DNA of 64,000 bases from CAVVYV01 sp963752585 (lineage in GTDB: Bacteria; Actinomycetota; Thermoleophilia; Solirubrobacterales; 70-9): positions 62,001 through 126,000 of the forward strand of contig CAVVYV010000008.1 of assembly GCA_963752585.1 (NCBI GenBank), in the 5' to 3' direction. Both the position numbers and the translations under genes were made by a program. The notes below the pieces were generated by a model. The model did no database searches, was not told where the DNA came from, and saw only the letters and a list, made by a program, of their open reading frames with translations. Below, piece by piece: positions 28,821-37,520 of the stretch. Within the stretch, counting starts at the first letter, position 1, and every line of letters begins with the position of its first letter.

Positions 28821-29228
28821 ATGCCAAACAAGATCACTCATACACAGGTTTACGTTCTCGATCAGGACGAGGCACTCGACTTCTACGTCGGCAAGCTCGG
28901 CTTCGAGTTGAACACCGACGCCGACCTCGGCTTCATGCGCTGGCTGACCGTCAACTTCCCCGAACAGCCCGACCAGCAGCTGCTGCTGGAGAAGCCCGGA
29001 CCGCCGGCGCACGACGATGCAACGGCCGAGCAGATCCGTGAGCTGGTGACCAAGGGCGCGATGGGGATGGCGGCGATCATCTCGGTGGACGACGTCAACA
29101 AGACCTACAAGGAGCTGTCGTCCAAAGGAGTCGAGTTCACCGAGGAGCCGACCGAGCGCGACTACGGCACCGACTGCGGCCTTCGCGACCCGTTCGGAAA
29201 CCCGCTCAGGATCGGCACGCCGAAGTAG
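28821..29228 (+). CDS. VOC-superfamily (glyoxalase-like) protein
   Basis: 135 aa with two beta-alpha-beta-beta-beta modules: THTQVYVLDQDEALDFYVGKLGFEL at the start and a C-terminal FTEEPTERDYGTDCGLRDPFGNPLRI, which has the usual VOC DPFGN end. Potential metal ligands are His near residue 4 and Glu residues, so a dioxygenase, glyoxalase or resistance-type binding role is possible. The exact substrate cannot be predicted. Probably linked to the AraC-type gene upstream. Confidence 0.85.
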   Translation: MPNKITHTQVYVLDQDEALDFYVGKLGFELNTDADLGFMRWLTVNFPEQPDQQLLLEKPGPPAHDDATAEQIRELVTKGAMGMAAIISVDDVNKTYKELSSKGVEFTEEPTERDYGTDCGLRDPFGNPLRIGTPK

Positions 29229-29231
29229 GGG

Positions 29232-29675
29232 CTAGGCCGCCGGCTTCCGCTCCCGGGCGGCGATCTCGCCCAGCGAGTGGAGCGACTTCGCGAGCCAGTC
29301 GCGGTACCAGCGCTTGCCGGCGACGACGTCCCAGACCCGATGCCGGACGCTCGGCGGGTCCATCCCGGCCTCCCCGTCGACGAAGGTGCCGCCCTGGGCA
29401 TCGGTGAGGACGAAGCGGACGAAGGTGCCGGTGTCGAGGCAGTGGATCGAGAGCTCCTTGCAGTCCTCCAGCCCTACGACCCGGAAGGTCTCCCCTTGCT
29501 CGTTCCCGAACGGGTCGATCACCACCTGGCGATACTCGCAGCCGTTCTCGAGCCCGTCGCACTCGACCTCGACGAACCCCGGCCACCATTCCTCGTGGCG
29601 GTCGATCTCGCTGAGGAGATTCCAGACGACCTCCGGCGACGCGTCGATGAATGCCTGCTGGCGACACAGGGACAT
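29232..29675 (-). CDS. SRPBCC/START-like domain protein
   Basis: 147 aa helix-grip fold: QAFIDASPEVVWNLLSEIDRHEEWWPGF at the N-terminus, CDGLENGCEYRQVVIDPFGNE in the middle and a C-terminal helix (WYRDWLAKSLHSLGEIAAR). Members bind hydrophobic ligands or act as cyclases/dehydratases; nothing here indicates which. It converges on the VOC gene (3 nt between stops) and is divergent from the nuclease gene. Confidence 0.8.
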   Translation of the reverse strand: MSLCRQQAFIDASPEVVWNLLSEIDRHEEWWPGFVEVECDGLENGCEYRQVVIDPFGNEQGETFRVVGLEDCKELSIHCLDTGTFVRFVLTDAQGGTFVDGEAGMDPPSVRHRVWDVVAGKRWYRDWLAKSLHSLGEIAARERKPAA

Positions 29676-29726
29676 CGCCCTCGATTGTCTCAGGGCAGGC
29701 CCCCTGGAAGGGCGAAAGCCGGTCCT

Positions 29727-29732
29727 ATAATG
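29727..29732 (+). promoter_or_regulatory. Consensus -10 TATAAT for the bifunctional nuclease gene
   Basis: A perfect TATAAT lies 31 nt before the TTG start at 29764. Unlike the leaderless genes, this leader keeps a Shine-Dalgarno sequence (GAGGGAG, 8 nt before TTG). Confidence 0.55.
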
Positions 29733-29763
29733 GCTCGGCCCCTACCTCGAGGGAGTTTCCTTC

Positions 29764-30255
29764 TTGCAGCGGATGACGATCTACGGCGTGAGCTTCGACA
29801 TGGTCGGCAAGCAGCCGATCGTCCTCCTGAAGACCGTGGACGGAAACAAGTTCCTTCCGATCTGGATCGGGCACCCGGAGGCGGCGGCGATCCTGATGAA
29901 GCTCCAGGGAGCCTCGACCCCGCGGCCGATGACCCACGACCTCCTCTCCGACGTCCTCGACCAGATGGAGGCGAAGTGCGACCGGGTCTCGGTCACCGAG
30001 CTTCGCGATAACACCTTCTACGCGTCGATCACGATCTCGATGAACGGCTCGGAGATGGAGATCGACTCGCGCCCATCTGACGCCCTGGCCCTCGCCGTCC
30101 GCTGCTCGGCGCCGATCTTCGCAGCCGACGACGTGATCGAGGAGTCGGCGATCGAGTTCGAGCACGAGGTCGAGGACACCGAGGAGGTCGTCGACAAGTT
30201 CAAGGAGTTCCTCGACAACGTCACCCCAGAGGACTTCGCCAAGGGGGAGGAGTAG
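29764..30255 (+). CDS. Bifunctional nuclease family (DUF151) protein
   Basis: 163 aa. The BFN domain is clear: LPIWIGHPEAAAILMKLQG, RPMTHDLLSDVL, FYASITI and the DSRPSDALALAVRCSAPIFA motif. Plant members have DNase/RNase activity; the bacterial role is not established. TTG at 29764 is preferred over ATG 29773 because its spacing to GAGGGAG is better. The C-terminus is an acidic helix. Confidence 0.9.
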   Translation: MQRMTIYGVSFDMVGKQPIVLLKTVDGNKFLPIWIGHPEAAAILMKLQGASTPRPMTHDLLSDVLDQMEAKCDRVSVTELRDNTFYASITISMNGSEMEIDSRPSDALALAVRCSAPIFAADDVIEESAIEFEHEVEDTEEVVDKFKEFLDNVTPEDFAKGEE

Positions 30256-30270
30256 GGCCAGGCGGCCGCT

Positions 30271-31218
30271 CTAAGCGGGCGCGGCGGCGCCCCGATGGCG
30301 CCCGAAGGCGAGCTCGATGATCCGGGAGACGAGCTCGCCGAACTCGATCCCGGCTGCCTCCGCCGCCATCGGGAAGAGGCTGGTGTCGGTGAGGCCGGGG
30401 ATCGCGTTCACCTCCAGCACCTGGGGGCCTTCCTTCCCAAGCATCAGGTCGACCCGGGCGAAGCCGCTGCAGCCGAGGGCCTCGTAGGTGCGCGAGGCGA
30501 AGCCGCGGACCTCGTCGCTGTCTCCATCGGAGAGCTCCGCGGGGCAGACGTACTCGGTGCGGCCGATCTCGTAGCGGGCCTCGAAGTTGAAGAAGTCCTC
30601 CTCGCGGGGGATCGCCTCGACCACCGGCAGCGCCTCGGTGCCGAGCACGCTCACCGCCAGCTCCCGGCCTTGGACGTAGCGCTCCAACAGCACCCGGTCG
30701 TCGTAGCTGAACGCGGCGACCAGCGCCTCCGGAACCTCGTCGCGGGTCGAGGCGAACTCGACGCCCAGCGATGATCCCTGGCTCGCCGGCTTCACCACCA
30801 GCGGGAAGCCAAGCCGATCCTCGATCTCCTCGAGGGTGTCGGCGGCGCCGAGCTCCCGGAAGGCGGTGGAGTTGAAGGCGAACCAGTCCGGGGTGGGGAG
30901 GCCGGCCGAGCGGAGCTGGTGCTTGGCGGCGACCTTGTCCATGCAGAGCGCGCAGGCAGCCACTCCGGGCCCCGTGTAGGGGATGTCGAGGATCTCGAGC
31001 AGCTCCTGGACCGTCCCATCCTCGCCCCCGGGCCCGTGGAGGGCGATGAAGGCGACCTCGGGGCGCGCCGCGCGGAGCCTCGAGACGAGATCGGGTCCGA
31101 CGTCGACGGCAACGACCTCGTGGTCGAGCGCCGTGAGGGCGTCCTCGACCCGGGCGGCGGAGCGCAGCGAGACGCCTCGCTCGAGCGAGCTCCCTCCCTT
31201 CAGCACCGCGACTTTCAT
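30271..31218 (-). CDS. D-alanine--D-alanine ligase-like ATP-grasp protein (second copy)
   Basis: 315 aa from ATG 31218 (MKVAVLKGGSSLERGVSLRS). It has all Ddl landmarks: HGPGGEDGTVQELLEILDIPY, CMDKVAAKHQL, VVKPASQGSSLGVEF and LEVNAIPGLTDTSLFP. The ATG overlaps the aminotransferase stop (ATGA), so the two are coupled. It may be a second Ddl with different regulation or a D-Ala-D-X / dipeptide ligase; the specificity residues cannot be decided by eye. Confidence 0.88.
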   Translation of the reverse strand: MKVAVLKGGSSLERGVSLRSAARVEDALTALDHEVVAVDVGPDLVSRLRAARPEVAFIALHGPGGEDGTVQELLEILDIPYTGPGVAACALCMDKVAAKHQLRSAGLPTPDWFAFNSTAFRELGAADTLEEIEDRLGFPLVVKPASQGSSLGVEFASTRDEVPEALVAAFSYDDRVLLERYVQGRELAVSVLGTEALPVVEAIPREEDFFNFEARYEIGRTEYVCPAELSDGDSDEVRGFASRTYEALGCSGFARVDLMLGKEGPQVLEVNAIPGLTDTSLFPMAAEAAGIEFGELVSRIIELAFGRHRGAAAPA

Positions 31219-32615
31219 TGCTTCCTCTTTCTCGGTCGCTTCATCGGCACGACATCCGCGGCTGGCTCCTCGGCTTCTCTCTCCACCTCCGGCAGGACGT
31301 GCTCGCCGGTGATCGTCTCGTAGAGCTCCAGCTGCTCGGAGACCACCCGGCCGATCCGGCGCACGCCCTCCCGGATGTCGTCCTCGCCCGACCCGGAGAA
31401 GTTGAGGCGCATCGAGGAGCCACCGCGGCCGTCGACGTATGCGGCTCGCCCCGGCACAAAGGCGACGTTCTCGCCGAGCGCCTTTGCCAGCAGGTCGGTG
31501 GTGTCGATGTAGTCGGGCAGCGTCGCCCAGACGAATAGCCCGCCACCGGGCCGGGTCCACTCGGCCTGGGCCGGGAAGTGACGCTCGAGCGCATCCAGCA
31601 TCGCGTCGCGCCGGGAGCGGTAGATCTCGATCAAATCGTCGACGTACTCCCGCCAGCGCCCCTCGGCGAAGTACTCGCGAACGAAGTACTGGGTCAGGGT
31701 GGAGGTGCAGAGGTCGGCCGCCTGCTTCCCAAGGCCGATCTTCTCCAACACCGGGGGAGGGGCGACCACCCAGCCAATCCTGATCCCCGGCGAGAGGATC
31801 TTGGAGAGGGTCCCGATGTAGATCACGTAATCGCCCCCGTCGAGGCTGTAGAGGGTCGGCAGAGGCTCGCCGTCGTAGCGCAAGAGGCCATAGGGGTTGT
31901 CCTCGCAGACCAGCACCTCGTGCTCGCGGGCGAGCTCGACGACGCGGTGGCGACGCTCCCCTGAGAGGGTGACCCCGGCGGGGTTCTGGAAGCTCGGGAC
32001 CGTGTAGATGAACTTCGGCCGCCGCCCCTCCCGAGCGAGACGACCGAGCACTTCCTCCAGTTCGTCGACCCGCATCCCGTCGTCGTCGGTGGTGATCTGG
32101 ATCACGTCCGCCTCGTAGCTGCAGAAGGTCGGCACCGCGCCGGGATAGGTGGGGGCCTCGCAGATCACCGGGTCGCCGGGGTCCACAAGCGTCTTCGCGA
32201 TCAGGTCGATCGCCTGCTGGCCGCCGGTGGTGACGATCAGGTCCGCGGGATCCGGCGACATCCCCTCGGCCTCCATCACCGAGACGAGGCACGCCTTGGT
32301 CTGATCGAACCCCTCCGTCGGCCCGTACTGGAGCGCCTCGGCCGAGGACTCGTGGGCGATCCGGGTCATCTGGGCGGCGAAGCTCTCGGGCGGGAAGGAG
32401 GAGGTGTCGGGGAGCCCGCCGGCGAGGGAGATCACCTCTGGGCGGGCGGTGATCGCCATCAGGTCCCGCATCGCCGAGGAGCGCATCACCTGGGTCCGGC
32501 GCGCGAACAGGTCCGCATAGCGCTCGAGGTCGCGGGAGGTGGTGTGGGCGCGTCGGCGGGGAGTGGCCGATCGCTCGTCGGCCGCCCGCCTCGCTCTCTC
32601 GCCGGGGTCCGTCAT
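31215..32615 (-). CDS. PLP-dependent class I/II aminotransferase (2-aminoadipate/LysN-like)
   Basis: 466 aa from ATG 32615 (MTDPGERARRAADERS). Fold-type I motifs: VISLAGGLPDTSSFPPE, ALQYGPTEG, IVTTGGQQAIDLIAKTL, CEDNPYGLLRYDG and the PLP lysine in YIGTLSKILSPGIRIGW. These match the LysN/ARO8-like subgroup also found fused in MocR regulators; no GntR domain is present. The substrate could be an aromatic, branched or aminoadipate-type amino acid. The ATGA overlap with the second ddl suggests a joint function, perhaps supplying an amino-acid substrate. Confidence 0.9.
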   Translation of the reverse strand: MTDPGERARRAADERSATPRRRAHTTSRDLERYADLFARRTQVMRSSAMRDLMAITARPEVISLAGGLPDTSSFPPESFAAQMTRIAHESSAEALQYGPTEGFDQTKACLVSVMEAEGMSPDPADLIVTTGGQQAIDLIAKTLVDPGDPVICEAPTYPGAVPTFCSYEADVIQITTDDDGMRVDELEEVLGRLAREGRRPKFIYTVPSFQNPAGVTLSGERRHRVVELAREHEVLVCEDNPYGLLRYDGEPLPTLYSLDGGDYVIYIGTLSKILSPGIRIGWVVAPPPVLEKIGLGKQAADLCTSTLTQYFVREYFAEGRWREYVDDLIEIYRSRRDAMLDALERHFPAQAEWTRPGGGLFVWATLPDYIDTTDLLAKALGENVAFVPGRAAYVDGRGGSSMRLNFSGSGEDDIREGVRRIGRVVSEQLELYETITGEHVLPEVEREAEEPAADVVPMKRPRKRKQ

Positions 32616-32680
32616 TCGGCGAAGTGTTGCTGAAAACCAGTGGCGGGATGGGCATGTCCCTGTAGCCTCCCGGCCCGACC

Positions 32681-33133
32681 GTGGACGCACTAGCCATCTG
32701 CCAGGGCCTCGGGTTGGCGATCGCCGCCGGGCTGATCATCGGAGCGGTCGTCCCTCCGGTGATGCCCCCCTGGGGGGTGGTGGCGGGCGCCGCACCGCTC
32801 GGCATCATCGCCTGCGGCGCCGCCCTCAACGGGGAGGACGAGGCGCTCTGGCCTGCGCTGCCGGTGGGGCTGCTGGGGGCCGGCCTCGCGGCGATCGTCA
32901 GCCGCGACGTCGCCGCCGGCGCCGCCCGCCGACAGCGCGGCGCGGCCGATGCCGGCGCGCAGGCGCCGGCAGGGGTGACCGCGATCATGGTCGCCGCCGC
33001 GGTCGTGGTCGCCGCGGTCAGCCTCGTGGCCCCGCCCTTCTCCCTGGTGGCCCTGCTGGCCCTCGCCTGGCTCTCGCTCTCCCGCCGCCGGCGGGACGAG
33101 CGCAAGCACGAGGGTCTGCGGGTGCTCCGTTAG
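32681..33133 (+). CDS. Small integral membrane protein, unknown function
   Basis: 150 aa with about four hydrophobic helices (residues ~5-27, ~32-48, ~60-78, ~100-130) broken by a charged ARRQRGAADAGAQ loop, and an Arg/Lys-rich C-terminus. Start GTG at 32681. No recognised family. It is divergent from the aminotransferase and 10 nt before the phosphodiesterase gene, which may be co-transcribed. Confidence 0.7.
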   Translation: MDALAICQGLGLAIAAGLIIGAVVPPVMPPWGVVAGAAPLGIIACGAALNGEDEALWPALPVGLLGAGLAAIVSRDVAAGAARRQRGAADAGAQAPAGVTAIMVAAAVVVAAVSLVAPPFSLVALLALAWLSLSRRRRDERKHEGLRVLR

Positions 33134-33143
33134 CGCCCAACCC

Positions 33144-34679
33144 ATGGCCAAGAAGCTCGTCCTCGTGGTCGTCGACGCGATGCATCCGGCGATGTTGCTC
33201 CGGGCGATCGACGAGGATCGGGCGCCCACCTTCGCCGCGCTTCTCGAGCGCGGCAGTCTGGTCGAGGACTGCGTCTCCAGCTTCCCCTCGGTGACCCCGG
33301 TCGCCTCGTCGGAGATGATGACCGGGCTCGGCCCCGGCGGCCACTGGGTGATGGGGATGAACTGGTTCCACCGGGTCGAGCGACGCTACATCGAGTACGG
33401 CTCCTCGTTCGAGGCGACCCGGACCTTCGGGCTGTTCCGGGCGATGTACGACCTGGTCTACAACATGAACCTCGACCACCTCAGCTGGGAAGCGGAGACG
33501 GTGTTCGAACGCCTCGGCGATGCCGGGATCCGGACCGCAACCACTCCCTTCCTGATCTACCGGGGCCGGCGCCGCCACAAGCTGAGCCTCGAGGGGCTCG
33601 TCCGCCGGGCGGCCGCGGCCGCCAACTTCCGCCATGCGGTCTGGGCTCCGGACGAGTTCTTCTACGGCGATATCTACGCCAGCCGGGCCACGGGGTGCGG
33701 GCCGACCTTCACAAGACCGGGGACCCGCGACGAGTACTCGGCCTGCGTCGGCGAGGAGTTGGTCCGCGAGGGCGCCTATGACTTCTTCCTCTTCAGCCTT
33801 CCCGACAACGACTTCCATTCGCATCGCCACGGACCGGACGCCCAGATCGACTCAATCGCGAAGGCAGACCTGAGCTTCGCCCGCATCGTCGAGGCCGGCG
33901 GCGGCCTCGACGCCTTCCTCGAGCGACACGCCGTGGTCCTCACCTCGGACCACGCCCAGACGCCGGTCGAGCACGAGCTCGACCTTGCAAAGGAGCTGGG
34001 GGAGGACTGGCGGGTGCTCCAGCCGAACTCCGACCGGCCGGAGGACGCGGAGATCGCGGTCAGCCCCACCTCCCGCGCGGGCGCCGTCTATCTCCTCGAC
34101 GCTGGCGCCCCCCACGCCGCCACCCACGAGCGGGTCCGTCTGCGGCTCCACGACCTGGACGGGGTCGACCTGGTCGCTTGGCTCGCCGGCCCCGACGGAG
34201 CGCCGCTCGCCCGGCCCGGCGTCGGGCTGTCCGCCAACGGCGAGCTCCGCGCGGTGGTAGAGCGAGACGGGTTCGAGCTTCGCTTCCGCCCCGGAGGCCA
34301 GCTCCGGGACATCCGCGGCGCCGGCTGGATGGTGGAGGGCGAGCCCGAGGCGCTCGCGGCCGACATCACCCGAGGGCGCTTCGAGGCCGACGAGTACCCG
34401 GACGGGCTCGCGCGGCTTTGGTCGGCGCTCACATCGCCCCACGCCGGGGACGTCCTGATTTCGGCTGCCGACGGCTACGAGTGCATCGACTGGGGCGGGG
34501 TCAGCCACACCGGTGGTGGCAGCCACGGCTCGCTCGGCCGAGCCGACTCCCTCGGGCCGCTGCTCTTCGTCGGCTGCGGTCCGAAGAAGCCGAGCAAGCG
34601 CCCGCAGTGGGCGCTCCGCGACCTCGCGCCGGTCATCCTCGAGCATTTCGGGATTCCGGGTAGAAAGGGCGGACGATGA
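33144..34679 (+). CDS. Alkaline-phosphatase-superfamily (type I phosphodiesterase/nucleotide pyrophosphatase-like) protein
   Basis: 511 aa. N-terminal VLVVVDAMHPAMLLRAID (first metal Asp), CVSSFPSVTPVASSEMMTG (the catalytic Thr/Ser region), SLPDNDFHSHRHGPDAQ and VLTSDHAQTPVEH (metal Asp-His) place it in the phosphodiesterase/nucleotide pyrophosphatase clade. The C-terminal CIDWGGVSHTGGGSHGSLG supplies another His. No signal peptide is evident, so it is probably cytosolic. Coupled to the GtrA gene by an ATGA overlap; it may act on a glycan or lipid-phosphate intermediate. Confidence 0.85.
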   Translation: MAKKLVLVVVDAMHPAMLLRAIDEDRAPTFAALLERGSLVEDCVSSFPSVTPVASSEMMTGLGPGGHWVMGMNWFHRVERRYIEYGSSFEATRTFGLFRAMYDLVYNMNLDHLSWEAETVFERLGDAGIRTATTPFLIYRGRRRHKLSLEGLVRRAAAAANFRHAVWAPDEFFYGDIYASRATGCGPTFTRPGTRDEYSACVGEELVREGAYDFFLFSLPDNDFHSHRHGPDAQIDSIAKADLSFARIVEAGGGLDAFLERHAVVLTSDHAQTPVEHELDLAKELGEDWRVLQPNSDRPEDAEIAVSPTSRAGAVYLLDAGAPHAATHERVRLRLHDLDGVDLVAWLAGPDGAPLARPGVGLSANGELRAVVERDGFELRFRPGGQLRDIRGAGWMVEGEPEALAADITRGRFEADEYPDGLARLWSALTSPHAGDVLISAADGYECIDWGGVSHTGGGSHGSLGRADSLGPLLFVGCGPKKPSKRPQWALRDLAPVILEHFGIPGRKGGR

Positions 34680-35104
34680 GTCCGGTCGCGACGGCGAAGC
34701 GAATCGGCCGGGGGACGAGGAAGCCCGAGAACTGGGTCCAGCTGGTCCAGTTCGGGGTCGTCGGCGTGATCGGCTACTTCGTCAACCTGGCGGTGTTCGG
34801 GGCGCTCACCGGGCCGCTCGATCTCCACCACATCCCCGCGGCGATCGGTGCCTTCTGCGTCGCCGTCACGAACAACTTCCTCTCGAACCGCCACTGGACC
34901 TTCGATCACGCCAAGGATGGGCACGCCGGCTTCCAGGCCGCCCGCTTCTTCACCGTCAGCGTCCTGGCGCTCTGCATCAACCTGGTCGCGCTCCAGATCC
35001 TGATCGAGGTGGTCGAGTTCCCCGAGCTTGCGGCGCAGGCGATCGCGGTCGCCTTTGCGATGCCGTTCAACTTCGTCGGCAACAAGCTGTGGACCTTCGC
35101 CTAG
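34676..35104 (+). CDS. GtrA-family membrane protein
   Basis: 142 aa with four helices and the GtrA signature FGVVGVIGYFVNLAVF, AVTNNFLSNRHWTF and NFVGNKLWTF. GtrA proteins are proposed to flip undecaprenyl- or polyprenyl-linked sugars across the membrane for extracytoplasmic glycosyltransferases. The neighbouring GT87-like gene (11 nt downstream) is a good partner. Confidence 0.9.
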   Translation: MSPVATAKRIGRGTRKPENWVQLVQFGVVGVIGYFVNLAVFGALTGPLDLHHIPAAIGAFCVAVTNNFLSNRHWTFDHAKDGHAGFQAARFFTVSVLALCINLVALQILIEVVEFPELAAQAIAVAFAMPFNFVGNKLWTFA

Positions 35105-35115
35105 CGGCGCGACTG

Positions 35116-36764
35116 ATGTTGGCTGGCCTTGCCGCCGCGGCCCTCATCGCCCTCGGCCTGACCTTCCCGCCGGGGGCGGCGTCCCAGGAGCCGCCGTCGA
35201 ATCCCGTCTCCCGCGAGGCCGCGATCGCAACCGCGCAGGAGGATGAGGCCTACGAGGAGACCCTCCGGGAGCACCCCAACCTCCGCCCAGTGGCGAACCG
35301 AAAGGAGGACAGCCGCGACTGGGAGGTGGGCGGATACATCGGCGACGAACAGCTGGTTCAGGTGGTCGTCGACGACCGCACCGGCGAGGTGGAGGAATCG
35401 TGGACCGGCTACCAGGTCGCCTGGAGCATGGCCCGCGGCTACCCGGGGGCCTTCGGCCACAGCCTCAACTCCCCGTTCGTGTGGCTGCCCCTCTGCGCGA
35501 TCTTCGTCCTCGGCCTCCTCGATTGGCGCCGGCCGTTCCGGATCGCCCATCTCGATCTGATCGTGATCGTCGCGGGCTTCGGGCTCTCCCACTACTTCTT
35601 CAACCGGGCCGAGATCGGCCTCTCCGTCCCGCTCGCCTACCCGCCGCTTCTCTACCTGCTCGGGCGTGTGCTCTGGCTCGGCTTTCGGGGAGGACGGGGT
35701 CTGCGCCCGACCGTGCCCGCCTTCTACCTCGCTCTGATCGCCCTCTTCCTGGTCAGCCTCAGGGTCGGGCTCAACATCGCTGACTCGGGCGTGATCGACG
35801 TCGGCTATTCGGGGGTGATCGGCGCCGACAAGATCGCCGACGGTGAGCCCCTCTATGGCAGCTTCCCCGAGGACAACCAGACCGGCGACACCTATGGACC
35901 GGTCAGCTACTACGCATACGTCCCCTTCGAGCAGCTCCTGCCCTGGGGCGGGAGCTGGGATGACCTCCCCGCCGCCCACGCCGCGGCGATCTTCTTCGAT
36001 CTTGGGACACTCGCCGGCCTGTTCATGCTCGGGCGCCGGCTGCGGCGAGGGCAGGAGGGGAACGATCTTGGGAGCGTCCTCTGCTTCGCCTGGGCCGCCT
36101 GCCCGTACACCGCCTTCGTCCTCTCCTCGAACACCAACGACGCCCTCGTCTCGATGCTCCTCGTCCTCGCCCTCCTCGTCATTAGCTCACCCCCCGCCCG
36201 GGGCATCTTTCTCGCCCTGGCATCCCTGACCAAGTTCGCCCCCCTCGCGCTGGTGCCGTTGTTTGCGACCTACGACGCCGACGCGGGTGGCACGGCGGGG
36301 GCGAGGAGCACCGCCCGCAGGATCCGTCGGCCCGCCGGGCGCTGTCGGTGATCGGACCTTTCGCACTCGCGTTCGCGGTGACGATCGGCCTGGCGATGTT
36401 CCAGACGCTGCTCGACCCGGGGTTGTCGACGTTCTGGGACCGGACGATCGGAATTCAGGCCGGACGAGATTCGCCGTTCAGCGTTTGGGGGCAGGAGCCC
36501 TCTCTGGGCTGGCTGCAGGCCGCGGTCAAGGCGGGGACGATCGCCCTCGCCGTGCTGGTCGCGTTCGTCCCCCGCCGGCGCGACCCGGTGACAGTGGCCG
36601 CGCTGGGGGCGGCGGTGATGATCGCCCTCCAGCTCACCGTCGATCACTGGTTCTACCTCTACATCCCCTGGTTCCTTCCCTTCCTGTTCGTCGCCCTACT
36701 GGCTCGCCGGGACCAGGATCTGCTCGATCGACCGCGCCAGGCCGTCGTCGCCGACGTCAACTAG
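35116..36764 (+). CDS. GT87-like polytopic glycosyltransferase, frameshifted
   Basis: An N-terminal secretion/anchor helix is followed by a ~90-residue extracytoplasmic PepSY-like segment (REAAIATAQED, ESWTGYQVAW), then about ten membrane helices. The segment SSNTNDALVSML and LASLTKFAPLALVPLF is typical of polyprenyl-phosphate-dependent GT-C/GT87 mannosyltransferases. One base is missing in the G run at 36297-36301; restoring it joins FATYDADAGGTAG to GEEHRPQDPSARRALSVIG and the last four helices up to 36764 (~550 aa). It overlaps the convergent ymdB-like gene by 69 bp. Confidence 0.8.
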
Positions 36765-37475
36765 CGCGCCCATCACCCAGACGTCCTCGTCGGCGGTCTC
36801 GAACCGGATCGGCATCTGGGTCCGGAACGCCTCGAGGGCCTGCTCGCGGCGGACCCCGATGATCCCGGCCCGGGAGCCGGTCATCCCGACGTCGGTGATG
36901 TAGGCGGTGCCGCCGTCGAGCACCCGCGCGTCGGCGGTCGGGACGTGTGTGTGGGTGCCGAGCATCGCCGCCGCCCGTCCATCGAGGTGCCATCCCATCG
37001 CCACCTTCTCGCTGGTCAGCTCGGCGTGGAAGTCGACGATCACCGCGTCGGCTCGCCCGCCGAGCTCCTCCAGGATCCGGTCGGCCGCGGGAAACGGCGA
37101 GACCTCCACCTGGAGGTGGAGGCTGCCGCTGAGGTTGAGGATCGCGACCCTCATCCCGGCGGCGTCGACGATCGCGAGGCCGTGGCCCGGGTTGGCGTCG
37201 GGGAAGTTCGCGGGGCGGACGATCCGCGCCTCCGCGTCCAGATAGGGGTAGACGTCGCGGTGGCGGTAGGCGTGGTTGCCCAGGGTGATCACGTCGGCGC
37301 CCGCGGCGAACACCTCCTTCGCGGTCTCCTCGGTGATCCCGACCCCGCCGGCGGCGTTCTCGGCGTTGACGATCACCAGCTCCGGCTTGTGCGCCTCCCG
37401 AAGGGCGGGCATCGTCGCCGCGAGGCCCTCGCGCCCGGGCTTGCCGACGACGTCGCCGATGAAGAGGACGCGCAT
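36696..37475 (-). CDS. YmdB-like metallophosphoesterase (TIGR00282)
   Basis: 259 aa calcineurin-like phosphoesterase: MRVLFIGDVVGKPGREGL, VNAENAAGGVGITEE, TLGNHAYRHRDVY, VDFHAELTSEKVAMGW and GTHTHVPTADARVL supply the metal-binding Asp/Asn/His set. Bacillus YmdB hydrolyses 2',3'-cyclic nucleotides and affects biofilm fate. A minus-strand TACGCT hexamer (37490-37485) lies 9 nt before the ATG, consistent with a leaderless transcript. Confidence 0.93.
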   Translation of the reverse strand: MRVLFIGDVVGKPGREGLAATMPALREAHKPELVIVNAENAAGGVGITEETAKEVFAAGADVITLGNHAYRHRDVYPYLDAEARIVRPANFPDANPGHGLAIVDAAGMRVAILNLSGSLHLQVEVSPFPAADRILEELGGRADAVIVDFHAELTSEKVAMGWHLDGRAAAMLGTHTHVPTADARVLDGGTAYITDVGMTGSRAGIIGVRREQALEAFRTQMPIRFETADEDVWVMGALVDVGDDGLARSIEQILVPASQ

Positions 37476-37507
37476 CCGGGCCGGAGCGTACCCGTGAGCC
37501 GAACCAC

Positions 37508-37513
37508 TAGCGT
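37508..37513 (+). promoter_or_regulatory. -10 hexamer TAGCGT for the ABC transporter
   Basis: Ends 7 nt before the ATG at 37521; no Shine-Dalgarno sequence. Fits the leaderless pattern of the window. Confidence 0.4.
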
Positions 37514-37520
37514 TTCCGCG

